A stretch of 64,000 nt of DNA, from positions 53,600,001 to 53,664,000 of the forward strand of contig CM065818.1 of assembly GCA_033398695.1 (NCBI GenBank). Reading direction: 5' to 3'. Below, piece by piece: positions 1 to 10,560 of this stretch. Origin of the DNA: Orobanche coerulescens (lineage: Eukaryota > Streptophyta > Magnoliopsida > Lamiales > Orobanchaceae). A program made the position numbers and the translations under genes. The first letter of the stretch is position 1; each line of letters opens with the position of its first letter. The notes under the pieces are model-generated. The model had not been told where the DNA came from. It saw only the letters and a list, made by a program, of their open reading frames with translations, and did not search any database.

Positions 1-314
1 CACTTGGAGGAACTGGGTCTCTTTTAGGTTCCAGGTAATAACCAAGAGACCGAATCGCGACCTATGACCTATCAATGGTGGATGTAGACTCCGTGAAATG
101 GACTATAACAGGCTTCACGTAGTTGGGACCTTTGTTTTGACGAGGCAGTCAAAGAGTTTGACTTCGTGAAAAATAAGGAAGAACCTTGTGTATACAAGAG
201 GGTTAGTGGGAGCAAGATCGCATTTTTAGTACTATATGTGGATGACATTCTACTAATAGGAAACAATGTGGGAATGCTCAGTTCTGTAAAAGCTTGTCTT
301 TCGAGTAGGTTCTC
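1..314 (+). pseudogene. Copia-1 reverse transcriptase, upstream fragment
   Basis: Ty1/copia reverse transcriptase remnant. The clearest part is 166-314, which contains the catalytic box YVDDILLIGN preceded by a KNKEEPCVYKR-type segment typical of plant copia RT. Upstream of about 160 only scattered RT similarity in shifting frames remains, so the reading is decayed. The coding sense stops at 314 where chromovirus Tek1 begins and resumes at 9646 with the FSMKDLGEE segment that follows the YVDD block in copia RT. The 5' part of this element lies outside the window. Family assignment is firm; the finer lineage is not resolved. Confidence 0.85.
310..314 (+). repeat. Target-site duplication of Tek1, left copy
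   Basis: TTCTC directly precedes the LTR start. The partner at 9646-9650 is TTTTC, one mismatch. Five bases is the size normally made by Ty3/gypsy integrases. Confidence 0.75.
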
Positions 315-544
315 TATAATACCCGGTTGTAATTCAGTCATTATCATTCAGTATTTATCGTTCAGTAATTATCACTCAGTAATTTTCACTCATTAATGCT
401 CATTTGTCACTCATATTCAGTCATTGTATTCACCGTTCAGAGTAATTGTATCGTGTATCAATTGTCATTCATCATCAATCTAGTTGGAGTATCGTGCCGT
501 GTTTATCATTGTTGTCATCTTCATAGTGTGCTGTGTGTGAGGAG

Positions 545-1112
545 TAGCGCACGCTACGTACTCTCTTTAGCGTGCGCTAATTGAGTACGGGAAGCGCACG
601 CTACCTCTCAACACTAGCGCACGCTAGAGTAGTTCAAGCAGGCAGTCCAGAAGGCACTGGACTGCAGTTGGGTCGTAAGTAGCACACGCTACGAATGGTA
701 AGTAGCGCGAGCTAGTAGGCCGGAGTAGCGCACGCTATGCAGTCGGTGTAGCACGCGCTAAGGTCAGATCAGGCTGAGTCCAGTGGCTACTGGACTGATT
801 TGGATTAATTCCTAGTGCACGCTACGAGTAGTTATTAGCGTACGCTAATCGGGGTCAGTGGCGCATGCTGAATCTTGTGTGTAGCGTGCGCTACCACGAA
901 CAGATCAGAGAACAGAAGGTTCTAGACTCCAGTACTGGGCATCAAATAATTCGTTAGCGCGTGCTAACCATTTGTGTTAACGCACGCTAAGTACATGGTT
1001 GTAGCGCACACTACAAGAGGTACGTAGCGCACGCTACCGTTGCAAACAGAGGGTTCTAGACTACCCATTACACCCGTTAGTGTACGCTACGCACAGGAGC
1101 TAGCGCGCGCTA
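545..1112 (+). repeat. Array of about 18 imperfect 12-bp palindromes, core TAGCGCACGCTA
   Basis: Dispersed copies of TAGCG-NN-CGCTA, dyad-symmetric around a variable centre (CA, TG, CG or TA). Examples are at 545-556, 568-579 and 1101-1112, with many one-base variants between. Spacing is irregular, roughly 20-40 bp, and the intervening sequence is unique, so this is not a tandem satellite. The array ends just before the predicted TATA box, in the U3 position. Cluster, symmetry and position suggest binding sites for a dimeric DNA-binding protein; that role is inference. Confidence 0.85.
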
Positions 1113-1122
1113 ACATGAGGAC

Positions 1123-1133
1123 AATATATATGG
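1123..1133 (+). promoter_or_regulatory. Predicted TATA box of Tek1 5' LTR
   Basis: AATATATATGGG lies about 10 bp after the last palindrome of the array. The same order (array, then TATA) recurs at 7994-8003 in the 3' LTR and in the other LTR families of this window. The start of transcription is not visible from sequence alone. Confidence 0.55.
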
Positions 1134-2769
1134 GACAGTGCAGTCCATTTCGTCATTTCATCATCTCACTTCATTCCTTCGGCGATTTTGGGCGATTTCG
1201 GGTGATTTGGTGAGTTTTCTTCGATCTGAATCCACAAATCATCATCTTCAAGCTTATCATTCGGATTAATCATCATTTCATCATCCCCATCACATCAAAT
1301 CAAGGTAATGATTTCTTGAATCTAGAAATTTGGAGTTCAAGTGTTTTTCTTCCGATTTATTCGTGTAAGCTTGGATTGTTGTTGGAATATGTTAGATATG
1401 GATTATCTACCTCGGATAAATGTATTCCTACGGATTTTATGGTATATATTTGGATTTCATGATTTATTTGGGGTTTGATTCAAAAACACATTAGAGTTGA
1501 CTTTGATATTTTTGGGGGGTTTCGATTAGATGTTGTCATTAACTCGAACTGTGGATTCCTATGGGATTATTGATATCATTGAAGTTGTTTTGTTGGTTTG
1601 AAATACTCATTTTGGAGTTGGTCTTGATATATTCGGTATTTGGACATTATCGAAGGATGTATGTTGCTAAGTATTCGCTAGAATGCCTCAATGAGTTTGG
1701 ATATTGTTGTATCGACGTTTGAGTTGGTTATAATCGTGTTTGATACGTATATTGAGCGTTTGTTGGTAATTGTCGGTCAAGGTTGTTCGAGCGACCGACA
1801 TCTCATTATAGGACGTTTGTTCGAGGAAGGACATTCTTCACCGGTTGAGTAAGTTAATTCTTACTCGGTTAAAAGGATATTCATTCCTTTTGTTGTTGTT
1901 CATTCATAATCATAATTCATTCATAATGTATTAATCGTATTGGGACTTGTAATTGTCAATTAATCACTTCATTCACAAGGAAAGACGGTTCCAATCATTT
2001 CATTGAGCTATCATTTGTTTCACTATCATTTTATCTCGGTGAGTCATTCTTGACTTTGTTGGATTGTTATTCATTATTACTCTTCATGGTCATTCCTTGC
2101 CCATATGACCTTCTGGGTTCATATTGCGTGGATGTGTAGAATTTTTAGTTGGGCACGTGATGGTCATGTGTTGGGTTCACCGACACATTGGACTGTGCAC
2201 ACGGTAATGTATCTCCATGAGACTAATTAGGTACAAGGACGGGTGTGTCCGGACATTCGTCTTGTGCCCTTGCACATACCATTACGGGTGTACTATGATG
2301 CCTCTCTTCAGCATCATTTCATAATTAAGATATATCATGATTGTGTTTATTCAACCCTGGAGGATTGTTACTCTGTGTAACTGACCCCGTTGGGGGATGT
2401 TGTTTTCAGGTCATGGCAAGGCTAAGGCACGGGAAGAGAACGTTGACGGCGAGGAGTCCCAGTGATACTAGTAGGGGGCCCCAGTCCTTTCATTCACTCG
2501 TGTTATCTTTATTTTATTTCCGCTGCAGACTACCATTTGGATATTCATTTCATTCAGTGTTGTATATTTTATCTCCATATAAAATATACATGTATTCGGT
2601 ATTATCTTGGGTTTATTTTAATGAAACTCCTCATCGGAGTGATTGATGATATATTGTGGTTCGGTACTACAATTATATTATTTAAATCATAAATTTTCAT
2701 TTGCCTGGTGGGTCCCAGTCGAGGGTCCACGGCACTGTAATATCCGCCTAGTTTGGGGTGTTACAGAGT

Positions 2770-2781
2770 TGGTATCAGAGC
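2770..2781 (+). promoter_or_regulatory. Tek1 primer binding site, initiator tRNA-Met
   Basis: TGGTATCAGAGC, complementary to the 3' end of plant initiator tRNA-Met, starts four bases after the 5' LTR. This is the usual primer site of plant chromoviruses and fixes the LTR boundary and the + orientation. Confidence 0.9.
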
Positions 2782-3263
2782 GTGGTCTTGAATACTACCT
2801 TCCGAGTCATGTCTCATTTGAAATCATCATTCATGAGACTAGTATCATTGGACTTTCACGTCACGTGTGACCTGTGCAAGAGCCGAGCCCCTCAGACCAA
2901 AGAACAGTAAGATTTCTGACGCCATGGTATAATTTCTGGCAATAGAATCACTCATTCATCATTCAACAGTCAAAAATCCTCTTTCATCATTTTCATTTTT
3001 GATCAAGTCGAACATGTTAATTCACTAATCGCTCGGTTCATTTCATTGTTCAGTTGTTGATCTTGAGGATCATATCATTAATCTTGTTAACTTGTTCAAG
3101 ATATTCATTTCAAGAATTTCATCAGATAATCACGTCACTTCAGTTGATCATTCATGTAATCATTGTGTTTGAGCGTGTATGCTCATTCTCATCATTTCAT
3201 AATATAATCATAATGTGATATTCATGCGAGATATATAATCATCATATAACTTTCCACTTCAGT

Positions 3264-4572
3264 ATGGAAAGAGCTGGCAGAGGACATGGGGGAAAAGGCC
3301 GTGGTGCGGGCCGAAACCCGAGAGCTCATATGAATACACGCGCTAATGCAAGGAATAATGCTAATTCATCGAGCAGTGATGCTGCTACTCATTCACCTGG
3401 ACGTAATCATTCACTATCAGGGAGTCGTACCCGAGACACAGCTCAGTCAGAAGGTGTTCGGGTTGATCCACTCGCTTTTATGCAGGGCATGATGGCCCAA
3501 ATGACTCAGATGGCACAACTGATGGAGACGATGCATAACTCAACTACTCAAAATCAACAGACTCCTCCGCCGCCACCTCAGAGGCAAGAGAGGGGTGTGA
3601 GCAGTATCATTGGCGACATCTCTCGCCAGAGACCACCTACCTTCGAGGGCTCATCTGAGCCGGCGGATATCATTCACTGGCTTGAACATTTCGAGAAACT
3701 ATTTGCTATGGTGGACTGTCTTGAGGGACACAAAGTTTTAGTTGCGGCTTACTATCTTGGTAAGGGCGCACATTCATGGTGGTTATCGTTGAAGCCCACC
3801 GACGGATCTTGTACATGGGATCAATTCAGGACTCTCATGATGGAGAGGTATTATCCGCCCCCACTCAGGGAGGCCAAGTTGTCAGAATTACTCACTCCCG
3901 ACCTTTCAGCGGACGATGATGTTCTCGCCATCGCCGAGAAATTTCAGGAGCTACTTCCGTTCGCCTCGTCCATTATTCACTCTGAGGCGGACAAGATCAA
4001 GTATTACAGCAAGAGGTGGAAGCCTCATATGCGGATGCAGTTGCTTAATCACAATTGCACCACTCTGGCCGAATTCATTGAGAAAGCTCTTACTTATGAG
4101 CTTACTGCTAAGTAGATTGCTAAGCAACAACCTTCATCTGCTGGCAAGAAGTCAAAGAATCGTAATCAGTCTGAAGGCAGTCAGGCCACTTTCAAGAAAC
4201 CTCGTGCGGGCTCTACTTTTTCTGAGCGACCTCCTATGGCGCCTAGACCCGCAGAATCTCAGTCACGAGCGGCCAGTTCGGCCATCACCTATTTCAACTA
4301 TGAAGAACAGGGTCATTTCAGCACCAAGTGTCCGAGGCAGACTGTCACGTGCCATTACTGTGGGATTGCTGGGCATAAAGCCCGTTTTTGCAGAAGAGAC
4401 TCTAAACCTACTACAGCGTCATCTCAGGCCCTGAGACATTCAGCGGTGCAGAATCAGTCCACTCAGTCCGCGTCATTCAAGACGACAGGAGCAAATAAAG
4501 GCGGAGCCAAAATCTATCATACGGGAGCTTCCGGTTCGGGGGCCGGCAAGTCCCGAATTTATGAGATGAAGA
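3264..4572 (+). pseudogene. Tek1 gag (nucleocapsid region damaged)
   Basis: Capsid-like gag starting with ATG at 3264. An N-terminal Arg/Gly-rich segment (GRGHGGKGRGAGR) precedes a Met/Gln-rich coil and the retrotransposon gag domain (IHWLEHFEKLFAMV ... YYLGKGAHSWW, about residues 110-270). A TAG at 4113-4115 interrupts the frame; the aligned Tek2 gag reads a sense codon there. The same frame continues from about 4236 into the zinc-knuckle region. The first knuckle has lost its first two cysteines (YFNY where Tek2 has CFNC), while the second (CHYCGIAGHKARFC) is intact. Confidence 0.88.
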
Positions 4573-5216
4573 AGACCGACGATCCAGAGGCCCGGATGAT
4601 CTCAGGTACACTCTATATTCTATCTCAACCTGTGTGTACCCTTTTTGATACTAGTGCATCGCATTCATTCATTTCCGAGTCATGTTTAGGTAGACTACGT
4701 CTGGGTAGTGCTACTAGTTGTGAGCCTTATGTCATTGGTCTACCTGATGGTAGAAGAATTATTGGGAATCGTGAGATTAAGGATTGTCCGATTAAGATTC
4801 ATGGACGTAATTGGTTAGCAGACCTAATCGTGGTAGATTTACCGAGAGACGACGTCATTTTGGGTATTGATTGGATGGATCGTCACGATGCCGTCATTAG
4901 TGTCCGTAAGCGTATGGTCACTATTATTTCAGACGATGAGGTCGAATGTGTATTTCAGGGAGGTAATCCCGGCTGCTCCGGGAGGGTCATCAACTTGATG
5001 AAAGTAGTGAGATTACTCAATCAGGGGTGTGTCGGTTATTGGTGCTATATGACCAAGACCGAGAAACCATCAGTAATGTTGACGGATATTACTGTAGTGA
5101 GAGAATATGCCGATGTATTTCCAGACGAGTTACCTGGTTTGCCTCCACGGAGAGATGTGGAATTCACGATTGAGTTGGAGCCCGGTACGTCCCCTATATC
5201 GAAGGCACCGTAACGG
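4573..5216 (+). pseudogene. Tek1 protease and protease-RT linker
   Basis: Retropepsin region continuing from gag in the same frame. The active-site motif reads LFDTSASHSF instead of LFDTGASHSF in Tek2, so the conserved glycine is lost. A downstream [14 protein letters not shown] block matches the second conserved part of Ty3/gypsy protease. The frame ends at a TAA at 5211-5213; the Tek2 copy has a sense codon there and continues into RT. Confidence 0.88.
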
Positions 5217-5942
5217 ATGGCCCCGACCGAAATGCAGGAGTTGAAGAATCAATTAGAGGATTTGACTGAGAAGGGTTATATTCGACCGAGTGCGTCCCCG
5301 TGGGGAGCACCAGTGTTATTTGTCAAGAAGAAGGATGGTTCGTTCCGCTTGTGTATTGATTACCGGGAATTGAACCGGGTGACGATCAAAAATAAGTATC
5401 CTATACCCCGTATCGATGATATTTTGGATCAACTTCATAAAGCTTCAGTAATTTCCAAGATCGACTTAAGATCTGGATATCATCAGCTGCGAATTCGAGA
5501 GTCGGATATCGCAAGGACGGCGTTCCGAACACGCTATGGTCATTATGAGTTTGTGGTTATGGCGTTTGGGTTAACTAATGCACCTGTGGTATTCATGGAG
5601 TTAATGAATCGGGTTTTCATCGACTATTTAGATCAGTTTGTGGTTGTCTTTATTAATGACATTTTAATTTATTCTCGTGACCGGGAGGAGCACGAGTTTC
5701 ACCTTCATCAGGTGCTCGACGTGTTGAGACGAGAGCAACTTTATGGAAAGTTTTCCAAATGTGAATTCTGGATGTCCGAAGTGACGTTTCTCGGACATGT
5801 AATTTCATCAGACGGAGTTCGTGTCGACCCTCAGAAGATGGAGGCTATCCGAGATTGGCTACCTCCGAAGAATGTTAAGGAAATCCGAAGTTTTCTCGGA
5901 TTAGCTAGTTATTATCGGCGATTTGTTGAAAGAATTTTCTAA
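5217..5942 (+). pseudogene. Tek1 reverse transcriptase
   Basis: Ty3/gypsy RT. Visible blocks in order: [20 protein letters not shown], the LCIDYRELN motif, [21 protein letters not shown], then the catalytic box and [11 protein letters not shown]. The catalytic box reads FINDILIYS, where Tek2 and Tek3 read FIDDILIYS: one of the two aspartates that hold catalytic metal is changed to asparagine, which should abolish polymerase activity. A frameshift near 5935 (RRFVERIF, then stop) separates RT from RNase H. Confidence 0.92.
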
Positions 5943-6440
5943 AATCGCTCAACCCATGACGAACCTTTTAAGGAAAGATAAGAAATATACGTGGTCCGAC
6001 GCGTGTCAACAGAGTTTTGAGGAACTCAAGAGCCGGTTAATTTTAGCACCTATCCTTTCTCTACCGCAAGGGATGGAAGGATTTGTGGTTTATAGTGATG
6101 CGTCCGGACAGGGTCTCGGATGTGTACTAATGCATAACGGTAAAGTTATTGCTTATACTTCACGGCATTTGAGACCTTAAGAGGTTAATTATCCGACCCA
6201 CGACCTGGAGCTAGCAGCCGTGGTATTCGCACTGAAGATTTGGCGTCATTATCTTTATGGCATTACCTGTCAGATATTCACCGATCATAAGAGTTTAAAG
6301 TATATATTTACTCAGAAGGAGTTAAATATGTGACAGAGGCGGTGGTTGGAACTAATCAAAGATTATGATATTGAGATACTTTACCACCCGGGCAAGGCGA
6401 ACGTTGTCGCCGACGCCTTGAGTCGTAAGTTCGTTCAGGA
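5943..6440 (+). pseudogene. Tek1 RNase H
   Basis: RT connection and RNase [18 protein letters not shown] carries the first catalytic aspartate, followed by [19 protein letters not shown] (Glu) and [12 protein letters not shown] (Asp). Stops at 6178-6180 (TAA) and about 6331 (TGA) break the frame; the second is CGA to TGA relative to Tek2, the change expected from deamination of methylated cytosine. Confidence 0.88.
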
Positions 6441-7205
6441 GCAGATGCTTGCTCGATTAATAGTTCAGAAGGAACTTCAGCAGGAATTTCTGAGACCCAA
6501 GATCGAGGTTTGGTTACAGCGAGTACAAGGGCAACTTTGTACGTTAGGGATTTCATCGCCACTCGAGGAGGCGATTAGGGAGAATCAGGGTTCGGACCCA
6601 TTTTTGTTACGCATTCGAGATGATGTGACTCAGGGTAAAGCCCCTGGGTTTGTGGTCCACGGGGATGGACTTTTGCGATTTAAGAATCGGTTATGTGTAC
6701 CGGCGAATGACGAGTTGAAAAACTCGATTTTGAGAGAAGCTCATGTTGCCCCTTATTCCATTCACCCGGGATCCAGCAAGATGTACAAAGACTTGAAACA
6801 AAATTACTGGTGGAGTAATATGAATCGAGAAGTCGCGGAATTTGTTTCAAGATGCTTAACCTGTCAGCAAGTCAAGATAGAACATCAGTGACCGGTGGGT
6901 ATGCTGAAACCGCTCCCTATTCCAGAATGGAAATGGGAGGATATTTCTATGGACTTCATCACGAGTTTGCCGACGAGTCGTCGCGGCATGAGTACAATCT
7001 GCGTAATTGTGGGCCGTTTAACTAAGTCATCTCATTTCCTTGATATTAAGGATACGTGGGGTCCTGAGAGACTTGCCCAGTTGTTCATCAAATAGACAGT
7101 GAGACTACATGGTACTCCAAAAGTATCGTTTCCGATCGTGACGGACGGTTCGTGTCTCATTTTTGGAAATCATTTCATCGTGCTATGGGAACTCAGCTTA
7201 ATCTC
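6441..7205 (+). pseudogene. Tek1 integrase, truncated
   Basis: N-terminal His/Cys zinc-binding part (HPGSSKMYKDLKQNYWW ... CLTCQQVK), then the start of the catalytic core ([13 protein letters not shown] with the first catalytic Asp; the second Asp region follows near 7130). Stops occur at 6889-6891 (TGA, CGA in Tek2) and 7093-7095 (TAG). The sequence stops within GTQLNLS at about 7205 and becomes LTR sequence, so the third catalytic residue, the C-terminal domain and the chromodomain are missing. Confidence 0.9.
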
Positions 7206-9645
7206 AGTCATTATCATTCAGTATTTATCGTTCAGTAATTGTCACTTAGTAATTTTCACTCATTAATGATCATTTGTCACTCATATTCAATCATTGTATT
7301 CACGGTTCAGAGTAATTGTATCGTGTATCAATCGTCATTCATCATCAATCTAGTTGGAGTATCGTGCCATGTTTATCATCGTTGTCATCTTCATAGTGTG
7401 TTGCGTGTGAGGAGTGGCGCACGCTACGTACTCTCTTTAGCGTGCGCTAATTGAGTATGGGTAGCGCACGCTACCTCTCAACACTAGCGCACGCTAGAGT
7501 AGTTCAAGCAGGCAGTCCAGAAGGCAATGGACTGCAGTTGGGTCGTAAGTAGCGCACACTACAAATGGTAAGTAGCGCGAGCTAGTAGGCCGGAGTAGCG
7601 CACGCTATGCAGTCAGTGTAGCACGCGCTAAGGTCGGATCAGGCTGAGTCCAGTGGCTACTGGACTGATTTGGATTAATTCCTAGCGCACCCTACGAGTA
7701 GTTATTAGCGTACGCTAATCGGGGTCAGTGGCGCACGCTGAATCTTGTGTGTAGCGCGCGCTACCGCGAACAGATTAGAGAACAGAAGGTTCTGGACTCC
7801 AGTACTGGGCATCAAATAATTTGTTAGCGCGCGCTAACCATTTATGTTAACGCACGCTAATTACATGGTTGTAGCGCACGCTACAAGAGGTACATAGCGC
7901 ACGCTACCGTTGCGAACAGAGGATTCTGGATTACCCATTACACCCGTTAGCGTACGCTATGCACAGGAGCTAGCGCGCGCTAACCTGAGGACAGTATATA
8001 TGGGACAGTGAAGTCCATTTCGTCATTTCATCATCTCACTTCATTCCTTCGGCGGTTTTGGGTGATTTCGGGCGAATTGGTGAGTTTTCTTCGAGCTGAA
8101 TCCACAAATCATAATCTTCAAGCTTATCATTCGGATTAATCATCATTTCATCATCCCCATCACATCAAATCAAGGTAATGATTTCTTGAATCTAGAAATT
8201 CGGAATTCAAGTGTTTTCCTTCCGATTTATTCGTGTAAGCTTGGATTGTTGTTGGAATATGTTAGATATGGATTATCTACCTCGGATAAATGTATTACTA
8301 TGGATTTTATGGCATATATTTGGATTTCATGATTTATTTGGGGTTTGATTCAAGAACACATTAGAGTTGACTTTGATATTTTTGGGGGTTTTCAATTAGA
8401 TGTTGTCGTTAACTCAAATTGTGGATTCCTATGGGATTATTGATATCATTGAAGTTGTTTTGTTGGTTTGAAATACTCATTTTGGAGTTGGTCTTGATAT
8501 ATTTGGGATTTGGACATTATCGAAGGATGTATGTTGCTAAGTATTCGCTAGAATGCCTCAATGAGTTTGGATATTGTTGTATCGACGTTTGAGTTGGTTA
8601 TAATCGTGTTTGATACGTATATTGAGCGTTTGTTGGTAATTGTCATTCAAGGTTATTCGAGCCACCGACATCTCATTGTAGGACGTTTGTTCGAGGAAGG
8701 ACATTCTTCACCGGTTGAGTAAGTTAATTCTTACTCGGTTAAAAGGATATTCATTCCTTTTGTTGTTGTTCATTCATAATCATAATTCATTCATAATGTA
8801 TTAATCGTATTGGGACTTGTAATTGTCAATTAATCACTTCATTCACAAGGAACGACGGTTTCAATCATTTCATTGAGCTATCATTTGTTTCACTATCATT
8901 TCATCTCGGTGAGTCATTCTTGACTTTGTCGGATTGTTATTCATTATTACTCTTCATGGTCATTCCTTGCCCATATGACCTTCTGGGTTCATATTGCGTG
9001 GTCGGGTGGGGATGTGTGGAATTTTTAGTCGGGCACGTGATGGTCATGTGTTGGGTTCACAGATATATTGGACTGTGCACACTGTAATGTACCTCCGTGA
9101 GACTAATTAGGTACAAGGACGGGTGTGTCCGGAAACTCATCTTGTGCACTTGCACATACCATTACGGGCGTACTATGATGCCTCTCTTCAGCGTCATTTC
9201 ATAATTAAGATATATCATGATTGTGTTTATTCAACCCTGGAGGATTGTTGTTCTGTGTAACTGACCCCGTTAGGGGATCTTGTTTTCAGGTCATGGCAAG
9301 GCTAAGGCACGGGAAGAGAACGTTGACGGCGAGGAGTCCCAGTGATACTAGTAGGGGCCCCCAGTCCTTTCATTCACTCGTGTTTTCTTTATTTAATTTC
9401 CGCCGCAGACTTCCATTTGGATATTCATTTCATTCAGTGTTGTATATTTTATCTCCATATAAAATACACATGTATTCTGTATTATCTTGGGTGTGTTGTA
9501 ATGAAACACCTCATCGGAGTGATTGATGATATATTGTGGTTCGGTACTACAATTATATTATTTAATTCATAAATTTTCATTTGCCTGGTGGGTCCCAGTC
9601 GGGGGTTCACGACACTGTAATATCCGCCTAGTTTGGGGTGTTACA
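7206..9645 (+). repeat. Tek1 3' LTR (first bases missing)
   Basis: Near-identical to 315-2765 from CAGTCATTATCATTCAG onward; the first roughly 17 bases (TGTAATACCCGGTTGTA) are absent because of the deletion that also removed the end of pol. It carries the same palindrome array (7415-7982), TATA box (7994-8003) and terminus GGGGTGTTACA. The repeat then ends at TTTTC and Copia-1 coding sequence resumes. Confidence 0.92.
7415..7982 (+). repeat. Palindrome array of Tek1 3' LTR, core TAGCGCACGCTA
   Basis: Same order and spacing as the array in the 5' LTR. Several sites differ by single bases between the LTRs (for example TAGCGCACCCTA here versus TAGTGCACGCTA there), mostly C/T or G/A changes at CpG positions. 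The last site, 7971-7982, is the perfect palindrome TAGCGCGCGCTA. Confidence 0.85.
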
Positions 9646-10560
9646 TTTTCCATGAAAGACTTGGGAGAAGAAACCTATATTCTTGGGATTCGGCTCTACT
9701 GGGATAAAGCGAAGAGAATGATAGGTCTTTCCCAAGCCCTATATATAGATAAGATATTAAGACGATTCAGGAAGGATGAATCTAAAAGAGGGTTCCTGCC
9801 GATGCGACATGTAATGAAACTCATCTCGAAGATGTGTCAAAGTGAGGAACAACGAAAGGAAATGAGTAATATACTATATGATTTGGCCGTGGGTAGTCTT
9901 ATGTATGCTATGTTGTGTACGAGACCTGATGTTGCACATGCTAGGAGCGTGGTAAGTAGGTTTCAGGCAAACCCAGGTAGGGAACATTGGACCACCATAA
10001 AGAACGTTCTCAAGTACTTTAGAAGGACTAGAGATCTGGTTCTTATGTATGGTGGTGGAGAAATGAATGTGACGGGCTTCACTGATTCAGACTTCCAAGG
10101 ACAGAAAGATGACTCTGTCTTCTTCTGGCTACATTTTACTCTTAATGGAAAAGCGGTATCTTGGCATAGTGTCAAGCAAATCGCGAATACTGATTCCACT
10201 TGTCAGGCTGAGTATCAAGCGGCCTCGGAGGCTTTTAAGGAAGGGTTTTGGATTAAGAAGTTTTTGGGCGAACTTCAAGTGATACCATGTGAGATGCCTG
10301 TTCCGTTTTTGTGCTACAACAACAGAGTTGTAGCACATGCTAAGGAGCCGAGTTTCACAACAGTACAAAACATATTGAGAGAAAGTATCAACTCGTGAGA
10401 GAATTTGTTCGAAAAGGATATATTGTGCTGCATAGAGTAGACTCAGTAGACAACGACGCTGATCCACTGACCACACCACTTTCTCAGATAAGCTTGGAGC
10501 ATTATCTGGAGAACATGTGTATTAGATACAATAGTGTGGCATTGAGTGCAAGTGGGAGAT
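9646..10560 (+). pseudogene. Copia-1 RT end and RNase H, polypurine tract at the end
   Basis: Continuation of the copia RT interrupted at 314: KDLGEETYILGIRLYWDK, then ARPDV-type LCTRPDVAHA, GFTDSDFQG (first RNase H Asp) and STCQAEYQAASEA (Glu). The position usually CDN reads CYN (LCYNNRVVAHAKEPSF) and the following HKKSKHI-type block is lost, so RNase H is damaged. The frame ends at 10398 and a second frame holds the C-terminus (LEHYLENMCIRYN). A purine-rich stretch AAGTGGGAGAT (10550-10560) just before the LTR is the polypurine tract. Confidence 0.88.

Larger units (their letters stand above)
315..2765 (+). repeat. Tek1 5' LTR
   Basis: Starts TATAATACCCGG, where the related LTRs begin TGTAATACCCGG, so the terminal TG is mutated. 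It ends GGGGTGTTACA just before the primer binding site. Inside, in order: short CATTCAGTAATT-like direct repeats (about 322-395), a palindrome array (545-1112), a TATA box (about 1123), a long AT-rich leader, and a terminal block GCCTGGTGGGTCCC ... CACTGTAATATCC shared with Tek2 and Tek3. The 3' LTR copy is 7206-9645; substitutions and a roughly 10-bp indel near 2126 separate them, so the insertion is not recent. Confidence 0.92.
315..9645 (+). mobile_element. Tek1: Tekay-like chromovirus, 3' part of pol deleted
   Basis: Ty3/gypsy LTR retrotransposon inserted in the RT gene of Copia-1. It has two LTRs of about 2.45 kb, an initiator tRNA-Met type primer binding site, gag with zinc-knuckle region, protease, RT, RNase H and part of integrase. 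The order PR-RT-RH-IN is gypsy type. Tekay placement rests on close similarity to Tek2, whose integrase ends in a chromodomain. The integrase is cut at about 7205 and joined directly to the 3' LTR, removing the rest of integrase, the chromodomain, the polypurine tract and the first bases of the 3' LTR. Many stop codons show it cannot encode a working polyprotein. Confidence 0.93.

Noticed and set aside
545..1112. CRISPR-like array of short repeats with unique spacers
   Set aside because: Repeats are 12 bp, degenerate, unevenly spaced, lie inside a plant LTR and are duplicated in both LTRs; there are no cas genes and the context is a plant nuclear genome.
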